Source: Caecibacteroides pullorum
GTDB lineage: Bacteria > Bacteroidota > Bacteroidia > Bacteroidales > Bacteroidaceae
Direction of reading: 5' to 3'
DNA: 64,000 bases
Assembly: GCF_019239235.1 (NCBI RefSeq)
Contig: NZ_JAAZTS010000017.1
Location: forward strand, 1-64,000
Part shown: piece by piece, positions 24,329 to 33,369 of the stretch
How positions within the stretch are numbered: the stretch's first letter is position 1
Layout: every line of letters begins with the position of its first letter
Made by a program: the position numbers and the translations under genes
Notes under the pieces: generated by a model
What the model was told of the DNA's origin: nothing
The model's database searches: none
What the model saw: only the letters and a program-made list of their open reading frames with translations

Positions 24329-25696
24329 ATGCATCCGGTCCTCGAGCAAATCAAACAGTTTCTTGCACCCAGGTGGTACAAGTTGCAGAAATCAGTTGTG
24401 GAATTTGTAAAACAGTTCCTCGTACCCAAGTTGCGTGAATTACAAATGTACATGGTGAAATTTGCAAAACAGTTCCTTGTTCCCAAGTGGCATGAGTTGC
24501 AGAAATACATGGTGGTATTTAAAGAACGAATGACGATGAAACGAATGGTGGTAATGTGTCTGCTGCTGGTAGCGGTAGTATGCGGAATCTTGGCTTTGGC
24601 GCGGGGCGATGGAAAACAGGATTGGGAGAAGGAACCTTATCCGTTTGAGATAGAAAAACATGTAGGCTACTTATTATTAGGAGCTGGTACATATTGGAGT
24701 GCTAACTCAATATTACCTGTTACGGTTGTAGACGGTAAAGGGCATGAGTTCGATATACAGTGGGGGATATCTGTTAGTAGCAGTGACGACTTTTCATTTT
24801 CTATGGGCTGGTCGCCTATTGAACTCGATCTGTCAGATGAATATAATAATGATGATTATGATGACTCATATGTTCTTATTGAATTTTCTAATGGTCAGAA
24901 ATATTCCTTAGGATTAGAATTTTCTCCATACGAAATAAATACTGGATTAGAATTCTATACTTCAGATTCTGAATACGAAGAAGCAGATTTTATATCTATG
25001 TGCAGAAGTTATGATATTACGTCTGTTAGATGCTTTTATTGTTGGAATAGTACGTCTTCTTCGGAAAAGTGTTCTGATTCAAAGGAACTTGAAGCGTTGA
25101 AAATTAGATTTAAAGACTTTAACTCAGCTGCTACTATTAATACAATGTTGAATAGTATAGAGAAAAGAAGTGGAAGCGATTTTGCAGAGTTCGGTAAAGT
25201 ATTAACAAAAGGAAGCTCCTCCTCCGATTTATCTGAAAAGTCTATCTCTTCCGATTCGGATGATGACGAAGAAAAAATAGACTCGGTCTTAGTGGAAAAG
25301 AGCATCGTCATCAAATCGGTGGAAACCCAACATAACGTGGTGCAGAACGGGCAAAAGGGGATGAACATCATCGTCAATTATAACGTAGAAGGCATGAAGG
25401 GCAAAACGGGTGACTTGAACGCTTATTTTTATTTCGAGGACGGTACGCCGCTAAAGGACGGCAACAAGAGCAGCGTGCCCTGTTATGGTACGTATGGTGG
25501 TAGTGTGGTTGTTGGTAAACAGTTCACTCCCCGCTATGATGACGTTGCCATGTCAAGTACTCTCTTCATGCCTTATGATGAACTCCATCTGAGGAAAGGA
25601 AAATTCTCTTTAAAGTATTATTGCGCCATTTTCGATGACGAAATGAAGCAGCAGGCTACGAGCGACTGGCGGTATTTCACTTTTACGCGGCAGTGA
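24329..25696 (+). CDS. Membrane-anchored protein with three 19-residue N-terminal repeats, unknown function
   Basis: A 455-residue protein. Residues 10-66 are three tandem amphipathic repeats of 19 residues each, built on QFLVPKWHELQKYMVVFKE. A single membrane helix follows (MVVMCLLLVAVVCGILAL, ~74-91). The exported part has an acidic, Ser-rich middle (KSISSDSDDDEEKIDSV) and a C-terminal beta domain of ~130 residues, with GQKGMNIIVNYNVEGMKG, YFYFEDGTPLKDGN and LFMPYDELHLRKG, seen in other Bacteroides envelope proteins. The repeats before the helix could make a coiled coil or bind the membrane face. The middle (about 24660-25310) is markedly AT-rich while both ends are not, suggesting a mosaic. 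A later start at residue 68 or 70 would remove the repeats, but the repeats keep frame, so the long form is preferred. Confidence 0.65.
   Translation: MHPVLEQIKQFLAPRWYKLQKSVVEFVKQFLVPKLRELQMYMVKFAKQFLVPKWHELQKYMVVFKERMTMKRMVVMCLLLVAVVCGILALARGDGKQDWEKEPYPFEIEKHVGYLLLGAGTYWSANSILPVTVVDGKGHEFDIQWGISVSSSDDFSFSMGWSPIELDLSDEYNNDDYDDSYVLIEFSNGQKYSLGLEFSPYEINTGLEFYTSDSEYEEADFISMCRSYDITSVRCFYCWNSTSSSEKCSDSKELEALKIRFKDFNSAATINTMLNSIEKRSGSDFAEFGKVLTKGSSSSDLSEKSISSDSDDDEEKIDSVLVEKSIVIKSVETQHNVVQNGQKGMNIIVNYNVEGMKGKTGDLNAYFYFEDGTPLKDGNKSSVPCYGTYGGSVVVGKQFTPRYDDVAMSSTLFMPYDELHLRKGKFSLKYYCAIFDDEMKQQATSDWRYFTFTRQ
24356..24526 (+). repeat. Three 57-bp in-frame coding repeats
   Basis: Three consecutive 57-bp units encode residues 10-66 of the protein above. 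Each begins CAGTTYCTYG and codes QFL(A/V)P followed by a charged amphipathic helix. The second and third units are the most alike. Confidence 0.75.
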
Positions 25697-25750
25697 CAGA
25701 AGCTATATCCATCTGGAGCCTTTCAAGGATTTTTCCCCAGTTAGGAAATA

Positions 25751-25796
25751 AAAATTCCCCAGTCAACAAAAAATAATCGGCTGACTGGGGAATTTT
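25751..25796. terminator. Bidirectional intrinsic terminator
   Basis: Perfect 15-bp arms AAAATTCCCCAGTCA (25751-25765) and TGACTGGGGAATTTT (25782-25796), loop 16 nt, with A and T tracts at the base. It separates convergent genes ending at 25696 and 25815. Confidence 0.85.
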
Positions 25797-25814
25797 GGTA
25801 GATGGGTTCGAAGT

Positions 25815-27353
25815 TTATCCCGCCCAGTCCTCGCGATCTAGGTTGCGGTAGCCGATGGCTTCGGCCAGGTGGGCGGACTGGATAGACTCGCTGCCTTCCA
25901 GGTCGGCAATGGTGCGGGCTACCTTCAGGATGCGGTCGTAGGCGCGGGCCGAGAGGTTAAGGCGCGTCATGGCGCCTTTCAGCAGGGCGAGGCCACGCTC
26001 ATCCGGGCGTGCGTAGAGGGATAACAGTTTGCTGTTCATCTGTGCGTTGCAGTAGACGCCGGGTACTTGGGTGTAGCGTTCCTGTTGCAGTTGGCGGGCA
26101 CGTACCACGCGTTCGCGGATAACGACGCTTGGTTCGCCGGGGCAGATGTCGGACATCTTTTCGAAGGGGACAGGCGTTACTTCAATCTGCAGGTCGATGC
26201 GGTCGAGTAGGGGACCGGAAATGCGGTTCAGGTATTTCTGTACTTGGCCGGGACTGCACACGCAGGGCTTCGTCGGGTGGTTGTAGTAGCCGCAGGGACA
26301 GGGGTTCATGCTGGCTACGAGCATGAAACTGGCGGGGTATTCCACATTGCACTTCACACGCGAGATGCTGATTTTACGGTCTTCCAGTGGCTGGCGGAGC
26401 ACTTCGAGGACGTTACGGCTGAACTCGGGCAGCTCGTCCAGGAAGAGGACACCGTTGTGTGCCAAGCTGATTTCGCCGGGCTGAGGGAAGCTTCCACCTC
26501 CGGTCATGGCGACGTTGGAGATGGTGTGGTGCGGGTCGCGAAAGGGGCGGATAGAGATGAGGCCGCCATCCTTGCCCAGTTTGCCGGCTACGGAGTGTAT
26601 TTTGGTGGTTTCGAGGCTTTCGCCCAGCGAAAGGGGCGGTAGGATGGAGGGCAGACGCTTGGCCAGCATGGATTTGCCACTGCCGGGCGAACCGATGAGC
26701 AGCACGTTGTGGCCTCCGGCGGCGGCTACTTCGAGAGCGCGCTTCACGTTTTCCTGCCCCTTGACGTCGGCGAAGTCGAGATCGAATGTATTTTGCCGGG
26801 CATAAAATTCCTCCCGGGTATTGACTATGGTGGAAGCCAGCTCCTGGTTACCGTTGAAGAATTCGACTACTTCCCGTAGGTTTTCCACGCCGTAGACGGT
26901 CAGATTATTCACGACGGCTGCTTCGCGAGCATTCTGCTGGGGTAGGATCATGCCTTCGAAACCGAGTTCGCGCGCTTTGATGGCGATGGGCAGGGCGCCC
27001 TTGATGGGCTGAAGGCTACCGTCGAGGCTCAATTCGCCCATCAGCAGGTAGCGGTCCAGCTTATCAGATTGGATGGTCTCGTTGGCGGCCAGCATGCCGA
27101 TGGCCAGCGGCAGGTCGTAAGCCGAACCTTCTTTGCGAATGTCGGCGGGAGCCATGTTGATGACGATGTTGCTCGTGGGCATCTTGTAGCCGTTCACCTG
27201 CAAGGCGGAGATGATGCGCTGGTGGCTTTCTTTGACAGCCGAGTCGGGCAGTCCTACGAGGTAGAACATGCAGCCGCGTGTACTGTTGACTTCGATGGTG
27301 ATGAGCGTGGCGTCTATTCCTTGGACAGCCGCTGCGAAAACTTTGACAAGCAC
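25815..27353 (-). CDS. comM: YifB/ComM family Mg-chelatase-like AAA+ ATPase
   Basis: A 512-residue protein. The N-terminal S5-like domain begins LVKVFAAAVQGIDATLITIE. The AAA+ core has Walker A GSPGSGKSMLAKRLPS and Walker B LFLDELPEF, followed by ISRVKCNVEYPASF. A Cys-rich insert (NPCPCGYYNHPTKPCVC) and the sensor-2 region end the ATPase. ComM is a helicase that aids branch migration during natural transformation; the role in Bacteroides is untested. GTG at 27353 is the chosen start because the family begins (M)LVKVFAAAVQ; the ATG at 27389 would overlap the preceding gene and add an unusual tail. It follows the TlpA-like gene after 4 bp. Confidence 0.92.
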   Translation of the reverse strand: MLVKVFAAAVQGIDATLITIEVNSTRGCMFYLVGLPDSAVKESHQRIISALQVNGYKMPTSNIVINMAPADIRKEGSAYDLPLAIGMLAANETIQSDKLDRYLLMGELSLDGSLQPIKGALPIAIKARELGFEGMILPQQNAREAAVVNNLTVYGVENLREVVEFFNGNQELASTIVNTREEFYARQNTFDLDFADVKGQENVKRALEVAAAGGHNVLLIGSPGSGKSMLAKRLPSILPPLSLGESLETTKIHSVAGKLGKDGGLISIRPFRDPHHTISNVAMTGGGSFPQPGEISLAHNGVLFLDELPEFSRNVLEVLRQPLEDRKISISRVKCNVEYPASFMLVASMNPCPCGYYNHPTKPCVCSPGQVQKYLNRISGPLLDRIDLQIEVTPVPFEKMSDICPGEPSVVIRERVVRARQLQQERYTQVPGVYCNAQMNSKLLSLYARPDERGLALLKGAMTRLNLSARAYDRILKVARTIADLEGSESIQSAHLAEAIGYRNLDREDWAG

Positions 27354-27357
27354 GGGA

Positions 27358-28401
27358 TTATTTTTTAGTTTGTTTTTTCTCTTTGACAATTTCTTTCAAT
27401 CTCTCTTCCAACTGTTCCTGGGTCAGGTTGCGCCCTTCAATTTTCCCCGTCGGAGTGAGTAGAATGTTAGTCGGTAATGCCCGAATGTTGAACTGTTCGA
27501 TAATGTCACTGTTCCAGCCTTTGCAGTCACAAGCCTGTTTCCATGTCAGTGTGTCGTTTTCAATAGCTTCTTTCCATAAGTCTTTATCAGTATCGAGTGA
27601 GATGCCGAGTATTTCAAAATCCTTATGTTTTTTCTTGTCTTTATAAATCTTGCGTAGCATCTGGTTGCTCTCTTTGGACTTTTCGTCCCATGATGCCCAG
27701 AAATGTAGTAACAAGTATTTGTCTTTGAAGTCCGTTCGTTTAAGATCTTTGCCTTCACTACTGGGTAGTTGGAAATATGGAGCCATCTTTCCCGGTTCTG
27801 TTTTTTCCGCTGTTTCTATTTGCCTCAGAAGGTTTTCTACATAGAGGTACTCTTTAAGTTCTCCGGTCATTCCTTCTATCAATTTCTTGATTTCCGGAAA
27901 ATCGGGTGACGTTTTTTGTACCAGGTATTTGTCTAATACATATAACGATGCAGGTGAGGTCAGATTGTTTTGGATGAAGACTTTAGCTGAATCTTCGAGT
28001 GCTTGAGCCGTGAGGGTAGTATCTCTTTCTATCTTTTGGCGGAAGAGTGACAACTTTTCGTTGGCGGTGTTTCCTTTGATATAGAGCGAGTCCAGGCAAG
28101 TAGCCGATCCGTTGATTTCAATTTTTTCTCCTTTGTTCATGTAGATGGGTATTTCCGTCCCGTCGGAGAACCGCAGCCATGCCGAAATCAGTGTGTCTAT
28201 TTCCAGCTGGGTTGAGATTTTGTCTTCTTTGACGGTCAGTGTATCCAGGCGGTTATACAATCTGTCTGTACCGTATATATAGAGAGTGTCATTCCCAAGA
28301 CCTTTGATGATGCCACTGATGCTGACAATGTCCTTTTCGTGGTTGCTGCAAGCGGCTAGCAGCCATGCTGCCAGAAATAGTAGTGGATATAGTTTCTTCA
28401 T
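27358..28401 (-). CDS. TlpA-like thioredoxin-fold lipoprotein without the CxxC motif
   Basis: A 347-residue lipoprotein (signal MKKLYPLLFLAAWLLAACS, lipobox LAAC). An N-terminal ~100-residue DUF4369-like beta domain (ISGIIKGLGNDTLYIYGTD) is followed by a helical linker and a C-terminal AhpC/TlpA thioredoxin fold (LPSSEGKDLKRTDFKDKYLL, FNIRALPTNILLTPTGKI). Where active enzymes have W-C-x-x-C this protein reads FWASWDEKSKES, so both redox Cys are missing. The cis-Pro (ALPTN) remains. It may be a redox-inactive binding protein. The start is set at the codon that gives a clean lipoprotein signal; the open frame extends 41 codons further upstream, beyond a terminator hairpin. Confidence 0.85.
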   Translation of the reverse strand: MKKLYPLLFLAAWLLAACSNHEKDIVSISGIIKGLGNDTLYIYGTDRLYNRLDTLTVKEDKISTQLEIDTLISAWLRFSDGTEIPIYMNKGEKIEINGSATCLDSLYIKGNTANEKLSLFRQKIERDTTLTAQALEDSAKVFIQNNLTSPASLYVLDKYLVQKTSPDFPEIKKLIEGMTGELKEYLYVENLLRQIETAEKTEPGKMAPYFQLPSSEGKDLKRTDFKDKYLLLHFWASWDEKSKESNQMLRKIYKDKKKHKDFEILGISLDTDKDLWKEAIENDTLTWKQACDCKGWNSDIIEQFNIRALPTNILLTPTGKIEGRNLTQEQLEERLKEIVKEKKQTKK

Positions 28402-28463
28402 TGCTCGTTTTTTTCTATAACTTCGGCTGCGAATGTAATTCTTTTTGGCGTGAATAAAAAAAA

Positions 28464-28491
28464 ATGTCCGACATATTTCTATGCCGGACAT
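28464..28491 (-). terminator. Intrinsic terminator of the TPR/OmpA-like lipoprotein gene
   Basis: Arms ATGTCCGACATA and TATGCCGGACAT with a four-base loop; on the minus strand the stem is followed by a run of eight T. It lies between the gene ending at 28514 and the gene starting at 28401. Confidence 0.8.
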
Positions 28492-28513
28492 TTTTTTGTG
28501 TATGAATGCTTTT

Positions 28514-30205
28514 TTATTTTGCAATGCTCATAAAGTCAGCATTTGTATAATACTTAGCGAATTCCAGGTCGGTAGCGGCTTTCTTGCCCAGCGTAGCGTC
28601 TTTAGCTACAGCTGCCTTCAGGCTGCTGATAACCATTGAATCATTGTTAGTTCTTGCACCCAATACAGCGCTCAGATAGCTTGTATAAGCGTCGGGTTTT
28701 GCAATACCAGCCAATGTAGTTTTTGCTTTGTTATAGTCTTTAGCCAAGATCTGAGCCAAAGCAGCACTGTTTGTCTTAGTATCACCGAATGCGTTGACTG
28801 CCTTTTCATACTGGCCTTGTGCTACGTACAAGTTACCCAATGCTTCGTTCAGCTCAGGAGCTCCAGATGCTTTAGCCAAGTAAGTTTCAGCAGCAGCCTT
28901 GTCACCCTTAACCAATGAGATAAGACCCATGTTCATGTTAGCTTCTGCAGAGTTCTTAATAGACAGAGACTTCTTCAGGTAGCTTTCAGCCTTGTCCAGG
29001 TTACCGGCTTCATAAGCCAGTTCGCCAAGGTTGTTGTATGCACGGTAGTCTTCAGGATAGATTTGAGTAGCCTTGGTGTAGATAGCTTCTTGTTTAGCAG
29101 CATCGTCAGTCAGTGTAGCAGCATACAGCAGTTCTTCGATGTTGAGTTGCTTAGCGTCTGTAGCAGCCAGATTAGCAATTTCTTCATCAGACTTACCGAT
29201 GATTTCGTAGTTCAAAGTCAGACGAGAACGACGCAGTTGAGGCAGGATTTCATCAGCCAGTGTCTTATAAACAGAAGAGATGTTCTTGATTTCTTGCTCT
29301 CTTTGTTCAGGATCAGAGTACATAGACAATACGCGGAGAATGAGTTCTTTATCCTGGATGCTTGACTTGCTAACCAGTTCTTGGAAGCCTTCCCAGTCTT
29401 CAGCTGTATATTTGGTGTCAACGTTAACTTCCAGCTTGTCTTTCTTCAGGTTTCTGTTGATTACTTTAGCTGTGTTGTCCTGACGGTTTTCAGCCAACTT
29501 CGTGTTCAAATCAAGACCACCATCGGGAGAAGCATATGCAGAAACTTCGATGTTAGAGATCTTTCTGTTTTCGGTAGCGTTGATGTTCTTCACTTCTTCG
29601 TTGAAGGCTTTGGCTGTCTTCAATTCGCTAGAACGAACGTTAGCTTGTTGGATCAAGAACATGATGTTAGCGTCATACTTTTCTTTGATGATGCGCTGGA
29701 ATGCATCTTCACCTGTAGCAGTGTTTGCGCTTCCTGCAGTTTGTTTAACCAACTCAGAAGTAGAAATCACGCCGTCAGCAATTTTTACAGCAGGAATTTC
29801 AACTGTCTTTTTGCCAATAGTGGCTTTGAATTCCAGATACAGTTCAGACTTCGCCATTTCGGGTACATAGTCGAAAGAAGTCTTCATGGTATAGCTACCA
29901 CCCATCTTGTAAGAGATTGTCTGGTCGTTACCTTCTACCTTTTCGCCTTGGAATACGCTAGGCTGACCTTTGGCTTCTCCACCGTCCCATTTCAGGACAG
30001 GAGTTACTTCTACTACGGCCTTCTTGTTGAAGTACTTTTCAGGGAATTTGCCGTTGATTGTAGCGGGAACCTTACCACCTACGGCTTCCAATACCTGCGG
30101 AGTCACCGTGAAATAGTCAGATGACAGTTCGCCCATCTTCTTGCTGCATGATGACAATGCAACAACTAACGCCATTAATAATGGCAAATACAGTTTCTTA
30201 GTCAT
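28514..30205 (-). CDS. TPR and OmpA-like domain lipoprotein
   Basis: A 563-residue lipoprotein (MTKKLYLPLLMALVVALSSC, Cys20). Residues ~25-150 form a beta-rich region (VTPQVLEAVGGKVPATING). Residues ~200-330 resemble an OmpA-like fold: EVSAYASPDGGLDLNTKLAENRQ, where the S-P-x-G and N-x-x-L-x-x-x-R pattern marks the peptidoglycan-binding family. Residues ~370-480 contain TPR units (YRAYNNLGELAYEAGNLDKA, EALGNLYVAQGQYEKAVNAF). Low-rare-codon, Lys/Ala-rich composition suggests strong expression. It probably links the outer membrane to the cell wall; a precise role is unknown. It has its own terminator. Confidence 0.85.
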   Translation of the reverse strand: MTKKLYLPLLMALVVALSSCSKKMGELSSDYFTVTPQVLEAVGGKVPATINGKFPEKYFNKKAVVEVTPVLKWDGGEAKGQPSVFQGEKVEGNDQTISYKMGGSYTMKTSFDYVPEMAKSELYLEFKATIGKKTVEIPAVKIADGVISTSELVKQTAGSANTATGEDAFQRIIKEKYDANIMFLIQQANVRSSELKTAKAFNEEVKNINATENRKISNIEVSAYASPDGGLDLNTKLAENRQDNTAKVINRNLKKDKLEVNVDTKYTAEDWEGFQELVSKSSIQDKELILRVLSMYSDPEQREQEIKNISSVYKTLADEILPQLRRSRLTLNYEIIGKSDEEIANLAATDAKQLNIEELLYAATLTDDAAKQEAIYTKATQIYPEDYRAYNNLGELAYEAGNLDKAESYLKKSLSIKNSAEANMNMGLISLVKGDKAAAETYLAKASGAPELNEALGNLYVAQGQYEKAVNAFGDTKTNSAALAQILAKDYNKAKTTLAGIAKPDAYTSYLSAVLGARTNNDSMVISSLKAAVAKDATLGKKAATDLEFAKYYTNADFMSIAK

Positions 30206-30345
30206 TTTAGGTATAAATTAATAGTTTGTAATTGATTTGCCTATTCTTTATATGTTTACCTATTCTGTTCAACACAGGATACGGCGTCGCAAAGTTATTA
30301 AATCTTTCTACATTTTGTTAACTGGAAGGGGATATTTATTATAAT

Positions 30346-31296
30346 TTAATGAATTTCTTTCTCTTTGCGGTACTTTATATTGCGTGGATGGTGTTCTATA
30401 ATCTCACTGCGGAGCATATGGCGGTCGATGTGAGTATAGATTTCCGTAGTAGCAATGCTTTCATGCCCCAGCATGCATTGGATGGCCCGCAGGTTGGCAC
30501 CTCCTTCCAGCAGGTGAGTAGCAAATGAATGCCGAAATGTATGTGGGCTGATATTTTTGGTAATGCCGGCTTGTTCTGCGAGTTCCTTGATGAGGTGGAA
30601 AATCATAATGCGTGATATTCCGTTACCCCATCTGGCAAGGAATACATAGTCTTCAAATCCAGGTTTGATCTTCCAGCGCTTACGGTCTTCCAGCCAGTAT
30701 CGAATCTCTTTGATAGCCCGAGGGGAAATGGGAACAAGCCTTTGTTTGTTGCCTTTACCTGTTACTTTGATAAATCCTTCCTCGAAATAGAGATCGGACA
30801 ACTTTAGAGTACAAAGTTCAGATACACGTAGGCCACAACTGTATAGCGTTTCAAGGATGGCTCGGTTGCGTTGCCCTTCGGGCTTGCTCAGATCTATTGT
30901 GGAAATGATCGTGTCGATTTCTGCCACGGTGAGAACTTCTGGTAGCTTAAATCCGATTTTGGGACTTTCAAGTAGTTCGCTTGGATCACCTTCGAGGTAA
31001 TCTGCCAATACGAGAAAATGAAAGAACGACTTGATGCCCGACAGTATTCGTGCTTGTGAGCGCGGATGTATGCCAATATCGTGCAGGCCGGCACTGAAGC
31101 GTTGCAGGTCGTCGAGGGTGACGTCTAGGATATCTATTTCTTCGCCCTCAAGGAAATGTAATAGCTTCTCCAAGTCGGTCAGGTATGCATCGAGTGTGTT
31201 GGGGGAAAGGGCTTTTTCCAGTCGCAGGTATTGTTGGTATTTCCTGATAATCAGTGCCAGTTTTTCCTTATTCCTCGATTTTTCTTCTGTTTTCAT
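30346..31296 (-). CDS. xerD: Site-specific tyrosine recombinase XerD
   Basis: A 316-residue tyrosine recombinase. The N-terminal SAM-like domain contains YQQYLRLEKALSPNTLDAYL. Catalytic residues are the Arg in YSCGLRVSELCTLKL, the Lys in VTGKGNKQRLVP, H-x-x-R in HTFRHSFATHLLEGG, His/Trp-position in MLGHESIATTEIYTHID and the final Tyr in that block. The length and the LLEGGA and GHESIATT blocks fit XerD, which resolves chromosome dimers at dif, rather than a mobile-element integrase. It is divergent from aroQ, with which it shares a short promoter gap. Confidence 0.92.
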   Translation of the reverse strand: MKTEEKSRNKEKLALIIRKYQQYLRLEKALSPNTLDAYLTDLEKLLHFLEGEEIDILDVTLDDLQRFSAGLHDIGIHPRSQARILSGIKSFFHFLVLADYLEGDPSELLESPKIGFKLPEVLTVAEIDTIISTIDLSKPEGQRNRAILETLYSCGLRVSELCTLKLSDLYFEEGFIKVTGKGNKQRLVPISPRAIKEIRYWLEDRKRWKIKPGFEDYVFLARWGNGISRIMIFHLIKELAEQAGITKNISPHTFRHSFATHLLEGGANLRAIQCMLGHESIATTEIYTHIDRHMLRSEIIEHHPRNIKYRKEKEIH

Positions 31297-31306
31297 TTCT
31301 TTTTTC

Positions 31307-31314
31307 TACCTTTG
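31307..31314 (+). promoter_or_regulatory. Putative -7 box of aroQ
   Basis: TACCTTTG matches TAnnTTTG and lies 50 bp before the aroQ start. A T-rich stretch is in the -33 region, without a clean TTTG. Confidence 0.45.
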
Positions 31315-31363
31315 CATCTTGAATAAATGTTCTTTGGCCGGCAAAGATAAATAAAAAACGATT

Positions 31364-31798
31364 ATGTGGATACAAATAATAAACGGCCCCAATATAAATC
31401 TGTTGGGTAAACGTGAACCTTCCATTTATGGAAGTGTTTCTTTTGAGGATTATCTGGCGGAACTTCGTGCAAAGTATCCTGAGGTGCAGATTGATTACTA
31501 TCAGTCTAATATTGAGGGAGAGTTGATTGACAAGATACAGCAGGTGGGATTCGATGCCGATGGTATCATTCTGAATGCAGGAGCCTATACACATACTTCT
31601 ATTGCTTTGCAGGATGCTATTCGTGCTGTGAAGTCACCGGTTGTGGAGGTTCATATATCTAATGTGCATGCCCGTGAGGCATTTCGTCATGTTTCAATGA
31701 TTTCTTGCGCTTGTCTGGGAGTTATCTGTGGATTCGGTTTGAATTCCTATCGGCTGGCGTTGGAAGCTTTGGCGGATGTTATTAAACAGAATAGGTAA
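31364..31798 (+). CDS. aroQ: Type II 3-dehydroquinate dehydratase
   Basis: A 144-residue enzyme, the usual length. PNINLLGKREPSIYG holds the active-site Tyr, NAGAYTHTSIAL the substrate-binding Asn, and EVHISNVHAREAFRH the catalytic His and Arg. It converts 3-dehydroquinate to 3-dehydroshikimate in aromatic amino-acid synthesis and works as a dodecamer in the cytosol. Pyruvate kinase starts 25 bp downstream on the same strand, so they are likely cotranscribed; the pair links phosphoenolpyruvate use to the shikimate pathway. Confidence 0.97.
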   Translation: MWIQIINGPNINLLGKREPSIYGSVSFEDYLAELRAKYPEVQIDYYQSNIEGELIDKIQQVGFDADGIILNAGAYTHTSIALQDAIRAVKSPVVEVHISNVHAREAFRHVSMISCACLGVICGFGLNSYRLALEALADVIKQNR

Positions 31799-31823
31799 TA
31801 TAAATATAATAAGGTATAAGAGT

Positions 31824-33284
31824 ATGTTATTAAAACAAACGAAGATTGTTGCAACGATTTCTGACCAACGTTGTGAGGTTGACTTTATCAGAGAACTGTT
31901 TAAGGCAGGTATGAACGTAGTTCGTATGAATACCGCCCATGCCGGACGCGAAGGTTTCGAGAAGCTGATAGCCAACGTACGTACGGTCTCTAACCGGATC
32001 GCTATATTGATGGATACAAAAGGTCCTGAGGTGCGTACAACTCCTTTGGCAAGCGACCCCATCCCGTTCAAGGTAGGCGACAAGGTGAAGGTGACAGGAA
32101 ATCCCGAACAGCCGACCACACGCGAATGTATCTCCGTTTCTTATTCTCATTTTGTGAACGATGTGAATGTCGGTGGGCATATCTTGATTGACGACGGCGA
32201 TTTGGAATTGGTTGTGGTGGAAAAGGATGGCGACTATCTTTATTGCGAAGTACAGAACGAGGCCACATTGGGTAACCGTAAGAGTGTAAATGTGCCTGGC
32301 GTACGCATCAATCTGCCATCGCTGACAGAGAAAGATCGTAATAATATTTTGTATGCGATTGAAAAAGATATCGATTTTATTGCTCATTCTTTTGTGCGCA
32401 ACAAGCAGGATATCCTTGATATTAAAGCTATATTGGATGAACATCATAGCGACATTCGTATCATTGCCAAGATAGAAAATCAGGAGGGTGTGGATAACAT
32501 CGACGAAATTCTGGAAGTGGCTGACGGTATCATGGTGGCTCGTGGTGATTTGGGTATTGAGGTAGCTCAGGAGCGCATTCCTGGTATTCAGCGCGTACTC
32601 ATTCGCAAGTGTATTCTGGCTAAGAAGCCGGTAATTGTGGCTACACAGATGCTGCATACCATGATCAATAATCCTCGTCCTACTCGTGCCGAGGTGACAG
32701 ATATTGCCAACGCCATCTATTATCGTACCGACGCTTTGATGTTGAGTGGTGAAACGGCTTATGGCAAGTATCCGGTAGAGGCTGTGAAGACCATGGCCAA
32801 GGTAGCCGCACAGGCCGAAAAGGATAAGTTGACTGAGAATGACATCCGTATCCCGTTGGACGAGAACAGCAACGATGTGACGGCTTTTTTGGCCAAGCAG
32901 GCTGTGAAGGCCACTACTAAGTTGAAAATTCGTGCTATCATTACTGATAGTTATAGTGGTCGTACGGCACGTAATTTGGCTGCTTTCCGCGGCAAGTATC
33001 CCGTGCTGGCTATTTGTTACAAGGAGAAGACTATGCGCCACTTGGCTCTTTCCTATGGAGTGGAGGCTATTTACATGCCCGAGCTAGCCAACGGACAGGA
33101 GTATTATTTTGCTGCCCTGCGTCGTTTGTTGAAAGACGGTAAGCTACAACCTACTGATATGGTGGGTTATTTGAGTAGTGGTAAGGAGGGTACGCAGACT
33201 TCGTTCCTCGAAATCAACGTGGTCGAAGATGCCCTGAAACATGCTGAAGACAGTGTATTGCCCAATAGCAACCGATATTTATAA
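31824..33284 (+). CDS. pyk: Pyruvate kinase
   Basis: A 486-residue enzyme. LLKQTKIVATISDQRCEVDF starts the barrel, MDTKGPEVRT holds the substrate-binding Lys, VARGDLGIEVAQERIPGIQ is the conserved pyruvate kinase block, and MLSGETAYGKYPVEAVKTM follows. The C-terminal allosteric domain is complete. It makes pyruvate and ATP from phosphoenolpyruvate. The ATG at 31824 is chosen since the family starts just before TKIVATI; an earlier in-frame ATG overlaps aroQ. Confidence 0.97.
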   Translation: MLLKQTKIVATISDQRCEVDFIRELFKAGMNVVRMNTAHAGREGFEKLIANVRTVSNRIAILMDTKGPEVRTTPLASDPIPFKVGDKVKVTGNPEQPTTRECISVSYSHFVNDVNVGGHILIDDGDLELVVVEKDGDYLYCEVQNEATLGNRKSVNVPGVRINLPSLTEKDRNNILYAIEKDIDFIAHSFVRNKQDILDIKAILDEHHSDIRIIAKIENQEGVDNIDEILEVADGIMVARGDLGIEVAQERIPGIQRVLIRKCILAKKPVIVATQMLHTMINNPRPTRAEVTDIANAIYYRTDALMLSGETAYGKYPVEAVKTMAKVAAQAEKDKLTENDIRIPLDENSNDVTAFLAKQAVKATTKLKIRAIITDSYSGRTARNLAAFRGKYPVLAICYKEKTMRHLALSYGVEAIYMPELANGQEYYFAALRRLLKDGKLQPTDMVGYLSSGKEGTQTSFLEINVVEDALKHAEDSVLPNSNRYL

Positions 33285-33308
33285 ATTAATCGAAAATTGA
33301 GAATGTAG

Positions 33309-33337
33309 AATGGACAGTGATTTCATCCATTTTTTTT
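33309..33337 (+). terminator. Probable terminator of the aroQ-pyk operon
   Basis: A weak stem AATGGA / TCCATT with an 11-nt loop is followed by eight T. It lies 25 bp after the pyk stop. Confidence 0.5.
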
Positions 33338-33369
33338 CATTTTTAATTATCAATTTTCAATTATCAATT
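33338..33369. repeat. AT-rich AATTATCAATT short repeat
   Basis: The block ATTATCAATTTTCAATTATCAATT repeats an AATTATCAATT core twice and ends at the TTG start of the next gene. Related AATTGAGAAT-type sequence lies 50 bp upstream at 33293. The same kind of AT repeat is frequent in Bacteroides intergenic DNA (general knowledge). Confidence 0.45.
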
